Of a stretch of DNA of 38,861 bases, positions 14,091 through 21,283 are shown in pieces. A model generated the notes under the pieces. That model saw nothing but the letters and a program-made list of their open reading frames with translations. It was not told the DNA's origin and did no database searches. Origin of the DNA: an uncultured Oscillospiraceae bacterium (GTDB lineage: Bacteria > Bacillota > Clostridia > Oscillospirales > Oscillospiraceae); NCBI GenBank assembly GCA_947631865.1, contig CANRNF010000022.1:1-38861 (forward strand), written 5' to 3'. The translations under genes were made by a program, and so were the position numbers. The first letter of the stretch is position 1. Each line of letters begins with the position of its first letter.

Positions 14091-17000
14091 GCTTCGTACA
14101 CCTTCATGTCCACAGTGAGTACAGCCTCCTGGACGGGGCCTGCCGCATCGATGAGATGGCGGTCCGGGCCAGGGAGATGGGCCAGGACGCCCTGGCCGTC
14201 ACCGACCACGGGGTCATGTACGGCGTGGTGGACTTTTACCGCGCCTGCCGGAAGGCGGACGTGAAGCCCATCATCGGCTGCGAGGTGTACGTGGCCCCCC
14301 GGGGCCGGACGGACAAGGAGTATGGCGTGGACAACAACTACTCTCACCTCATCCTCCTGTGTCGGAACGAGACGGGCTATCACAACCTGTGCAAGCTGGT
14401 GAGCGAGGGGTTCGTGAACGGCTTTTATATCCGCCCCCGGATAGACTGGGACCTCTTGCATGAGCACGCCGAGGGGCTCATCTGCCTGTCGGCCTGTCTC
14501 GCCGGGGACATCCCCCAGAAGATCGTGAACGGCCAGTACGAGGCCGCCAAGGCCCGGGCCCTGGAGCTTCGGGACCTGTTCGGCGAGGACGGGTTTTACC
14601 TGGAGCTGCAGGACCACGGTATCCCTGAGGAGCGCCGGGCCGCCCAGGGGCTCATCCGCATCCACCAGGAGACGGGTATCCCCATGGTGGTCACCAACGA
14701 CGCCCACTACCTGAAAAAGACGGACGCACCCATCCAGGACGTGCTCATGTGCATCCAGACGGGCAAGACCGTGGACGACCCGGACCGGATGAAGTTCTCC
14801 GTCCAGGAGATGTACCTCAAATCCGAGGAGGAGATGCGGGCCCTGTTCCCGGACTTCCCCGAGGCATATGACAACACGGTGAAGGTGGCGGCGCTGTGCA
14901 GCTTCGACTTTGAGTTCGGCAACTACCATCTGCCCAAATTCCAGCTCCCCGCCGGGGAGACGGACAGCTTCGAGTACCTGAAAAAGCTGTGCTACCAAGG
15001 TCTGGCGGAGCGGTATCCCGGTTACGGGGAGGAGCATACCAAACAGCTGGACTACGAGCTGGGCGTCATACGCCAGATGGGGTTCGTGGACTATTTCCTC
15101 ATCGTCTGGGACTTCATCGCCTTTGCCAAGGGCAGGGATATCCCCGTGGGTCCGGGGCGGGGTTCCGCCGCTGGGTCCGTGGTGAGCTACACCCTGCATA
15201 TCACCGACGTGGACCCCATCAAGTATAAGCTCTTCTTCGAGCGGTTTCTGAACCCCGAGCGGGTCACCATGCCGGATATCGACATGGACTTCTGCGTCCG
15301 CCGCCGGGGCGAGGTCATCGACTACGTGACGGAAAAGTACGGCGCGGACCACGTGGCCCAGATCGTCACCTTCGGCACCATGGCGGCCAGGGCCGCCATC
15401 CGGGACGTGGGAAGGGTGCTGAACGTGGGCTACGCCGAGACGGACGCGGTGGCGAAAAACGTGCCCTGGGCCCTGGGCATGACATTGAACGAGGCCCTGC
15501 GGCTTTCCAAGCCCCTCAAGGAGATGTATGACTCCGACGAGAGGATCAAAAACCTCATCGACACCGCCCAGGCCCTGGAGGGCATGCCCCGCCATGCCTC
15601 CACCCACGCCGCCGGCGTGGTCATCTCTGCCAAGCCCCTCACCGATTATGTGCCTCTGGCCCGGAACGACGAGTCCATCGTCTGCCAGTTCGACATGGTG
15701 ACGCTGGAGCAGCTGGGCCTTCTCAAAATGGACTTTCTGGGCCTGCGGAACCTGACGGTGCTGAAGGACGCGGAGACGCTGGTGCGCCGGGTGCAGCCGG
15801 ACTTCCGGGCGGACGAACTTCCCGAGGACGACCCGGAGACCTTCCGCATGCTCTCCGAGGGCCATACCAGCGGGGTGTTCCAGTTGGAGTCCGCGGGCAT
15901 GACCGGCGTGTGCACGGGTCTGAGACCCCGGTCCATCGAGGACATCACCGCCGTCATCGCCCTGTACCGGCCGGGGCCTATGGAGTCCATCCCCCGGTTT
16001 TTGGAGTGCGCCTCCCACCCGGAACGGGTGACCTATAAGCATGAGCTGCTGCGGCCCATCCTGGATGTGACCTACGGGTGCATCGTCTACCAGGAGCAGG
16101 TCATCAGCATCTTTCAGCGCCTGGCGGGGTTCTCCCTGGGCCAGGCGGATATGATCCGCCGGGCCATGTCGAAGAAAAAACACGACGTCATCGACGCCGA
16201 GCGGAAGGCCTTCGTCTACGGCGACCCGGCCCGGGATATCCCCGGGTGCCTGGCAAACGGTGTTTCCGAGACAGTCGCCAACAGCATTTACGACGAGATA
16301 CTGGACTTCGCCTCCTACGCCTTCAACAAGGCCCACGCGGTGTGCTACGCCGTGGTGGCCTACCGGACCGCGTGGATGAAGCGCCACTGGCCGAGGGAAT
16401 ATATGGCGGCGCTTCTCACCAGCGTGCTGGACATGCCCGGAAAGGTGGCGGAGTACATCGCCGAGTGCAAGGCCATGGGCATCGACCTGCTGCCCCCGGA
16501 CGTGAACGAGTCCGACGCGGACTTCACCGTGGCGGGGCGGAACATCCGCTTCGGTCTGGCTGCTGTGAAGGGCGTGGGCCGAGGGTTCGTGAACGAGCTC
16601 ATGGCGGAGCGGGAGGCCTCCGGCCCCTTCACCGCCTTCGACGAGTTCTGCCGCCGGCTCTACGGCAAGGAGTTGAACCGCCGGCCGGTGGAGAGCCTCA
16701 TCCGGGCCGGTGCCTTCGACTCCATGGGCTATAAGCGCAAGGCCCTTTTGCAGGTGCTGGATAAGGTCCTGGAGGGGGTGAACTCCGCCGGACGGAAGAA
16801 CGTGGAGGGCCAGTTCGACCTGTTCTCCATGGATATGGATGGGGGCGAGCCCGCCTCCACCCTGGAACTGCCGGACGTGGAGGAATTCACGGACCGGGAG
16901 AAAATGGAGATGGAGAAGCAGACCACGGGCCTGTACCTCACCGGCCATCCCATGGACGGCTATCGGGACACGGCCCGGAAGCTGGGGGCCGCCTCCATCG

Positions 17001-17626
17001 GCGCCATCATGGAGGACTTCACCGGCGAGGAGGGTCCCAGCCGGTTCCACGACGGACAGTACGTGATCCTGGCGGGAGTGGTGTCCGCCGCCCGGACCCG
17101 GACCACGAAGAATAATACGTTGATGAGCTATGTGACGCTGGAGGACGACTCCGGCTCCATGGAGCTCTTGGCCTTCCAGCGGGCACTGGACCAGGGCGGG
17201 GCATACCTGCGGGAGAACGCGGCGGTGTGCTGTGCCGGGCGCATCTCCGTCCGGGACGAGAAGGACCCCCAGCTCATGCTGGACGCGGCCTACCCCCTGG
17301 ACGGCCTGGAGGACAACGCCATCGCCGCCATCAAAAACGCCGCCCGGGATGGGGGCTACGCCGGCCGGCGGACCCCGGCGCCTGCGCCCGCGCCTGCCGC
17401 GCCCATGAACGGGGGCGGGCAGACCCTCTGGGCCAAGGTGCCCAGCCGGACCCATCCGGCCTTCCACCATATCGAGCTGGTGCTCAATATGTTCCCCGGT
17501 ACGGAGAGCATGGTGGTGTATTTCGAGGACACGAAAAAGCGCATGGGCGCCCGGTGCCTCATCCACCCGGCCCTGGTGGAGGAACTGAAGGAGACTTTGG
17601 GCGAGTCCAACGTGGTGGTCAAGTAA
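14087..17626 (+). CDS. dnaE: DNA polymerase III alpha subunit, DnaE type
   Basis: 1179 residues. The N-terminal PHP domain begins FVHLHVHSEYSLLDGA and includes VTDHGVMYG. The catalytic palm has PDIDMDF with Asp397 and Asp399. Next come the helix-hairpin-helix-rich C-terminal part and an OB domain (YVILAGVVSAARTRTTKNN...YVTLEDDSGSMELLAF). It is shorter than PolC and lacks an exonuclease insertion, so it is DnaE. In Firmicutes with PolC, DnaE mainly extends primers. A 40-residue Ala/Pro-rich linker near 1115 leads to a last small domain. The start overlaps whiA by 4 nt. Confidence 0.97.
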   Translation: MSFVHLHVHSEYSLLDGACRIDEMAVRAREMGQDALAVTDHGVMYGVVDFYRACRKADVKPIIGCEVYVAPRGRTDKEYGVDNNYSHLILLCRNETGYHNLCKLVSEGFVNGFYIRPRIDWDLLHEHAEGLICLSACLAGDIPQKIVNGQYEAAKARALELRDLFGEDGFYLELQDHGIPEERRAAQGLIRIHQETGIPMVVTNDAHYLKKTDAPIQDVLMCIQTGKTVDDPDRMKFSVQEMYLKSEEEMRALFPDFPEAYDNTVKVAALCSFDFEFGNYHLPKFQLPAGETDSFEYLKKLCYQGLAERYPGYGEEHTKQLDYELGVIRQMGFVDYFLIVWDFIAFAKGRDIPVGPGRGSAAGSVVSYTLHITDVDPIKYKLFFERFLNPERVTMPDIDMDFCVRRRGEVIDYVTEKYGADHVAQIVTFGTMAARAAIRDVGRVLNVGYAETDAVAKNVPWALGMTLNEALRLSKPLKEMYDSDERIKNLIDTAQALEGMPRHASTHAAGVVISAKPLTDYVPLARNDESIVCQFDMVTLEQLGLLKMDFLGLRNLTVLKDAETLVRRVQPDFRADELPEDDPETFRMLSEGHTSGVFQLESAGMTGVCTGLRPRSIEDITAVIALYRPGPMESIPRFLECASHPERVTYKHELLRPILDVTYGCIVYQEQVISIFQRLAGFSLGQADMIRRAMSKKKHDVIDAERKAFVYGDPARDIPGCLANGVSETVANSIYDEILDFASYAFNKAHAVCYAVVAYRTAWMKRHWPREYMAALLTSVLDMPGKVAEYIAECKAMGIDLLPPDVNESDADFTVAGRNIRFGLAAVKGVGRGFVNELMAEREASGPFTAFDEFCRRLYGKELNRRPVESLIRAGAFDSMGYKRKALLQVLDKVLEGVNSAGRKNVEGQFDLFSMDMDGGEPASTLELPDVEEFTDREKMEMEKQTTGLYLTGHPMDGYRDTARKLGAASIGAIMEDFTGEEGPSRFHDGQYVILAGVVSAARTRTTKNNTLMSYVTLEDDSGSMELLAFQRALDQGGAYLRENAAVCCAGRISVRDEKDPQLMLDAAYPLDGLEDNAIAAIKNAARDGGYAGRRTPAPAPAPAAPMNGGGQTLWAKVPSRTHPAFHHIELVLNMFPGTESMVVYFEDTKKRMGARCLIHPALVEELKETLGESNVVVK

Positions 17627-17643
17627 GAAGGAGAGATACAGCC

Positions 17644-18915
17644 ATACAGGATACGACAGTAAAAAAGGAGCGGGCCGCGCTGGCGGGCCTCGCGGCGGCC
17701 AGCATGGACCAGGCGGAGCGCAGCGACGACGTGTCCATGGACGAGCTGTGGCGTCTGGCGGAGACGGCGGGGGCCGAGCCCGTGGGCGCGGTGCTCCAGA
17801 CCAGGGACAAGCCGGACCCCCACAGCTTTCTGGGAATGGGCAAGGTCCAGGAGCTCAAGGACCTGGTGGAGAACGAGGGGTGCGACCTGGTCATGTTCGA
17901 CAACGACCTGACCCCTTCCCAGGCAAGAGTGCTGGAGAAGGCCCTGGGGGTCCGGGTGCTGGACAGGACCGGGCTCATTTTGGACATCTTCGCCCAGCGG
18001 GCCCATACGAGGGAGGGCAAGCTGCAGGTGGAGCTGGCCCAGTACCGGTATCTGCTGCCCCGGCTCACAGGCATGTGGACCCACTTAAAGCGCCAGGCGG
18101 GCACCTCCGCCCCTATCGGCACCCGTGGCCCTGGCGAGACCCAGCTGGAGACGGACCGACGGCACATCCGCCGGCGCATCCAGAAGCTCAGCGAGGAGCT
18201 GGAACAGGTGCGCCGTGTTCGGGGCACCCAGCGGCGGCAGCGGGAGCGCAACGCCGTGCCTGTGGTGGCCTTGGTGGGCTACACCAACGCGGGCAAGAGC
18301 ACGCTGCTCAATACACTCACCGGGGACAGCATCCAGACCGGGGACAGGCTCTTCGACACCCTGGACACCACCACCCGGCGGCTGGACCTGGCCGAGGGGG
18401 GACAGGCCCTTCTCAGCGACACGGTGGGCTTTATCCGAAAGCTGCCCACGGAGCTGGTGGACGCGTTCAAGGCCACGCTGGAGGAGCTGACCTACGCGGA
18501 CCTTCTCCTGCACGTCATCGATATCTCCAACCCGGACTGGGAGACCCAGGCCCGGGTGGTGGACGACCTGATCGTCCGCCTGGGGGCGGGGCAGACCCCC
18601 TGCCTGCGGGTATATAATAAATGTGACGCCTACTTCGGGCGCCTGCCCTCCGGAGAGGACGAGATATGCGTCTGCGCCCGGACGGGGGAGGGCACCGGCG
18701 CGCTGCTGTACGCCGTCGGCCGGAAGCTGAGCGGGGACCTGACAAGGGTGGAGCTGCGGGTGCCATACGATCAGAGCGGGCTGGTGGAGCGGCTGCGCCG
18801 GGAGGCGAACGTGCTGGACGTGCGGTACACGGACGAGGGCGCGGAGGTGCTGGCCGTGGTGCGGCCGGCGCTGCGGGACGCTGTACGCCCCTACGAGGTG
18901 GAGCGCCATGAGTGA
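17644..18915 (+). CDS. hflX: Ribosome-associated GTPase HflX (probable ATA start)
   Basis: 423 residues if started at the ATA at 17644. The N-terminal HflX domain runs to about residue 180 with HSFLGMGKVQEL, DLTPSQARVLE and PIGTRGPGETQLETDRRHI. The GTPase domain follows with GYTNAGKST (from residue 212), the DTVGF G3 motif and the YNKCD G4 motif. HflX rescues stalled ribosomes by splitting them. No ATG, GTG or TTG lies between the preceding gene and 17704. The ATG at 17704 would remove the first strand (RAALAGL) of the conserved domain. AAGGAG lies 11 nt before the ATA; a CTG at 17680 after AAAAAAGGAG is the alternative. It is in operon with dnaE (17 nt gap). Confidence 0.9.
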   Translation: MQDTTVKKERAALAGLAAASMDQAERSDDVSMDELWRLAETAGAEPVGAVLQTRDKPDPHSFLGMGKVQELKDLVENEGCDLVMFDNDLTPSQARVLEKALGVRVLDRTGLILDIFAQRAHTREGKLQVELAQYRYLLPRLTGMWTHLKRQAGTSAPIGTRGPGETQLETDRRHIRRRIQKLSEELEQVRRVRGTQRRQRERNAVPVVALVGYTNAGKSTLLNTLTGDSIQTGDRLFDTLDTTTRRLDLAEGGQALLSDTVGFIRKLPTELVDAFKATLEELTYADLLLHVIDISNPDWETQARVVDDLIVRLGAGQTPCLRVYNKCDAYFGRLPSGEDEICVCARTGEGTGALLYAVGRKLSGDLTRVELRVPYDQSGLVERLRREANVLDVRYTDEGAEVLAVVRPALRDAVRPYEVERHE

Positions 18916-19519
18916 GCGGATGCGCCTTCGGGGCTATGGCACCGGGGAGTACGAGGAAAAGCGCTCCCGGTTCATCGGGGAGGCGTTCCCCGTGGCCAGC
19001 GAGGATGAGGCCAAGGAATATCTGGCCAAGGTGAAGAAAAAATACCCTGACGCCCGGCACCACTGCTGGGCCTGGGTGATGCCCGACGGGGCGGCCCGCT
19101 GGTCCGACGACGGGGAGCCGGGCGGCACCGCGGGCGGGCCCATGGCGGCGGTGCTGAAGGGCGCGGACCTGTACGGCGCGCTGTGCGTGGTGACCCGGTA
19201 CTTCGGGGGGACCCTCCTGGGCAGCGGCGGCCTGGTCCGGGCCTATTCCAAGGCGGCGACATTGGCCCTGGCGGACGCGGGCACCGAGCCGGACCCGGAG
19301 ATGGCGGAGCTCGCCGTGGCCTGCCCCTGGGACAGCGTGGACCGGGTCCACCGGCTGATCCGGGAGTATGAGGGGGCGCTTTTGGAGAGCGACTATGCCT
19401 CCGACCCGGACCGGGCAAAGCTCACCGTGCGGCTCCTGGCGGATAAGACGGAGACGTTCTCCCGCCGGGTGACGGATGCTACCAACGGACGAGCGGCGGT
19501 AACGCCGTCAGAACGATAA
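18908..19519 (+). CDS. YigZ/IMPACT family protein
   Basis: 203 residues. The N-terminal UPF0029 domain carries the conserved KKKYPDARHHCWAW, DDGEPGGTAGGPM and VTRYFGGTLLGSGGLVRAYS motifs. A C-terminal ferredoxin-like domain (DUF1949) follows. The eukaryotic relative IMPACT regulates GCN2; the bacterial protein binds nucleotides or RNA and its role is unknown. It overlaps hflX by 8 nt and is the last gene of the operon, followed by a hairpin terminator. The last 15 residues are not family-like and vary. Confidence 0.9.
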   Translation: MSERMRLRGYGTGEYEEKRSRFIGEAFPVASEDEAKEYLAKVKKKYPDARHHCWAWVMPDGAARWSDDGEPGGTAGGPMAAVLKGADLYGALCVVTRYFGGTLLGSGGLVRAYSKAATLALADAGTEPDPEMAELAVACPWDSVDRVHRLIREYEGALLESDYASDPDRAKLTVRLLADKTETFSRRVTDATNGRAAVTPSER

Positions 19520-19536
19520 GAAGAGGCTTGGGAATT

Positions 19537-19568
19537 CGTAAAAGTCAGGTTTGATCCCGAAAACGTCA
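19537..19568. repeat. 32-nt direct repeat, left copy
   Basis: Starts CGTAAAAGTCAGGTTTG and ends CCGAAAACGTCA. The second copy at 21150-21181 differs at three adjacent positions. The two copies bracket the RiPP-like island. Confidence 0.75.
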
Positions 19569-19595
19569 GGGCCGGCGCGTTGAAGACGCCGGCCC
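19569..19595 (+). terminator. Terminator after yigZ, with a -35-like loop
   Basis: GGGCCGGCG pairs with CGCCGGCCC around CGTTGAAGA. No strong T-run follows. The loop contains TTGAAG, followed 18 bp later by TAAAAT (19604-19609). Confidence 0.6.
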
Positions 19596-19609
19596 GGCTA
19601 TGTTAAAAT
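19580..19609 (+). promoter_or_regulatory. Possible promoter for the RiPP precursor
   Basis: TTGAAG (19580-19585) in the terminator loop, an 18-bp spacer and TAAAAT (19604-19609). It would give a leader of about 125 nt before 19741. Confidence 0.45.
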
Positions 19610-19740
19610 TAAAAGAGAAAAAGTTTCGCTCCGCGCCGGCCCTTTTGGGCGGATGGGACGTATAAAGAGACGGAACACAAAGTGGAGAGACGGCGCGAAG
19701 CGCGTTTCAAATAGAAAAGTCTGAAAGAGGAGGAGCATCC

Positions 19741-20028
19741 ATGAACGAGGAAATGATCGGGAAGCTGAAAGAGGCGAAGTCTGTGGAGGATGTGATTGCC
19801 ATTGCCAGGGAATACGGCAAAGAGCTGGCCGTGGAGCAGGCCCAGGCCCTGCTGGACCGGGTGAAAGCCGCCGTGACCGGCGAGCTGTCCGACGACGCCC
19901 TGGGCGCTGTCGCCGGGGGCCGGACGATCGGCCATTCCCATAATGATCCCCTTAGAAATCCCCGTGTGGAAATGGGAGGACAAGGAGGACAAACAGTAGA
20001 AGACGCGGCTGACCCCCATAATTGGTGA
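19741..20028 (+). CDS. RiPP precursor with Nif11-like leader
   Basis: 95 residues after a strong AGGAGGAG site. Residues 1-60 are a Nif11-type leader: KEAKSVEDVIAIAREYGKEL, then a helix, ending in ELSDDALGAVAGG with the Gly-Gly cleavage site at 59-60. The 35-residue putative core begins RTIGHSHNDP and ends ADPHNW. It has no Cys, one Ser and two Thr, many His/Asn/Asp/Gly, and a single aromatic residue, the C-terminal Trp95. Such leaders are cut by C39-type peptidase/ABC exporters, but none is encoded in the window. The neighbour is a convergent gene ending at 20077 (48-nt gap) on the other strand. The precursor assignment is well supported; that it is modified, and how, is inference. Confidence 0.8.
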   Translation: MNEEMIGKLKEAKSVEDVIAIAREYGKELAVEQAQALLDRVKAAVTGELSDDALGAVAGGRTIGHSHNDPLRNPRVEMGGQGGQTVEDAADPHNW

Positions 20029-20069
20029 AAAGCGGCGCGGCGCGACTTAGCATCCAACGTATAGAATAA

Positions 20070-20183
20070 GGCCCCCTCAGACGAGGGGGCTGTCGAGCGA
20101 AGCGAGACTGGGGGAGGGAAATGATCTATCTCTCCCTCCGTCTCGCCCTGGCGGGCGAGCCACCTCCCTCGTCCGAGGGAGGC
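20070..20183 (-). repeat. Palindromic intergenic repeat, copy 3 (complete, reversed)
   Basis: Same family as 9328-9442, in the opposite orientation: CCCCCTCAGACGAGGGGGCT at the left and CACCTCCCTCGTCCGAGGGA at the right. The 3-prime end of the gene 20077-21069 is formed by this repeat. Confidence 0.8.
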
Positions 20184-21069
20184 TTTTGGCAAGTTCTTGC
20201 GTTTCCCGATAATAGAAATTCATCGTCAGCCGGTCCCGGTCGTCCAGGGCCAGGGCGACGATCGTGCAGGTAAACCGGGGACGGGCGTCGTCCCAGGCCA
20301 TCAGTTCCCCGAGCTGCTCGTGCAGCAGGGGGTCCAGTTCCTTCCCAAACGCCTCGGCCAGGCCCTGATAGAGGAATATCGGATCGGCGATGTAAATTTT
20401 ATATTTCCGCTCCCCGGTGAGCCAGTAGTCCGTCCCGACCATGAACACATGTCCGCCGCAGCAGCCGAGCACGTCCCGGACCAGGGGGCAGAGGCGCCGA
20501 AAGGCGGGTATGCCGCTTTGCTCCAGATAGGTCAGGAAATAGCCGCTGTCGTAACGGCCCAGCCGCGAGGGCGTGGAGACATCCTTATGCCTGCGGCAGA
20601 GATAGTGGCATTTCAGGGCGGTGACCCGGTCGTCCTCAGAGACGAAGCCCAGAAAGTGCATGCCGGCCAGCGGAAACACCCGCGCATCGCATATGGGCAT
20701 GGCGGCCAGCTTTCGGATCTCGGCCTCCCGCTGGGAGAACACGCCGAAGTGGCCGCCCAGCCAGGAGAAGAGGGCCTCCATATTCTCGCCGGTGCGTCTT
20801 TTGAGGCCGATATCATAGCGGTACCGCCGGCGGCTGCCGGTGTCCTCCGCCAGGGTGAGAAAGTTTATCATATCCCGCTCCCGCAGAAGGTCAATGAGGG
20901 AAGATTGCCGTCCCTCGCTGCGGGCGCTGGTATAGTCATTTTTGTAGTATATCTTGAACAGCGGCTCTTCCCCGCCGATATTGACGCCCAGATAATCCAC
21001 CTGCTGCTGGGCGTAATCCTCGCCGTGCCGGGCCACAAATTCGTCCAGCTTTTCCTGCCAGTCCGCCAT
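20077..21069 (-). CDS. Unrecognised protein of the RiPP island, possibly ABBA-prenyltransferase-like
   Basis: 330 residues, start at 21069 with AAAGG upstream and a consensus promoter at 21101-21129. There is no signal or membrane segment. I do not recognise a family with confidence. Several predicted strands end in a K/N-x-Y pattern: FKIYYKND (Lys39, Tyr41), LKCHYLCRR (Lys153, Tyr156), YKIYIADP (Lys224, Tyr226) and MNFYYRET (Asn284, Tyr286). This recalls the repeated Lys/Tyr pairs lining the barrel of aromatic (ABBA) prenyltransferases, whose length also fits. That is a weak inference. From about residue 296 on (SLPRTREV...) the reading frame is the palindromic repeat, so the original C-terminus was replaced or extended. 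Position beside a Nif11-leader peptide suggests a modifying enzyme. Confidence 0.6.
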   Translation of the reverse strand: MADWQEKLDEFVARHGEDYAQQQVDYLGVNIGGEEPLFKIYYKNDYTSARSEGRQSSLIDLLRERDMINFLTLAEDTGSRRRYRYDIGLKRRTGENMEALFSWLGGHFGVFSQREAEIRKLAAMPICDARVFPLAGMHFLGFVSEDDRVTALKCHYLCRRHKDVSTPSRLGRYDSGYFLTYLEQSGIPAFRRLCPLVRDVLGCCGGHVFMVGTDYWLTGERKYKIYIADPIFLYQGLAEAFGKELDPLLHEQLGELMAWDDARPRFTCTIVALALDDRDRLTMNFYYRETQELAKSLPRTREVARPPGRDGGRDRSFPSPSLASLDSPLV

Positions 21070-21100
21070 GAGAGCACCGCCTTTCCATAGAGCTTATCCT

Positions 21101-21129
21101 ACTTTAAAGTTTGCGGCCCCGTCTGTCAA
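21101..21129 (-). promoter_or_regulatory. Promoter of the RiPP-island enzyme-like gene
   Basis: On the minus strand, TTGACA (21124-21129), a 17-bp spacer and TAAAGT (21101-21106), about 25 nt upstream of the expected ribosome-binding site. Confidence 0.7.
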
Positions 21130-21149
21130 CCGGGCGGGGGCGGCCATCG

Positions 21150-21181
21150 CGTAAAAGTCAGGTTTGGCTCCGAAAACGTCA
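21150..21181. repeat. 32-nt direct repeat, right copy
   Basis: Same orientation as 19537-19568 with three changes in the middle. It marks the right edge of the island just before the dgt leader. Confidence 0.75.
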
Positions 21182-21230
21182 TAAAAATTTTTTCAAACAA
21201 AAAAGGGAAAAAACAAAAATGCGGCGTATA

Positions 21231-21264
21231 GAGGTATTGCAAAGTGATTTTGCGATACCTTTTT
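21231..21264 (+). terminator. Intrinsic terminator in the dgt leader
   Basis: AGGTATTGCAAA pairs over 12 positions (one G-U type) with TTTGCGATACCT, followed by a T-run. It lies only about 20 nt upstream of the dgt ATG, so it either ends upstream transcripts or acts as an attenuator. Confidence 0.7.
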
Positions 21265-21283
21265 ACATATGGGGTAAACGAAC

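Noticed and set aside
14003-17566. A 1187-residue open frame antisense to dnaE
   Set aside because: It is a by-product of GC-rich codon use. The composition is His/Gly/Leu/Val-rich without domains, and the plus-strand dnaE is unmistakable. The same applies to the other long antisense frames, e.g. opposite dnaK and rpoD.
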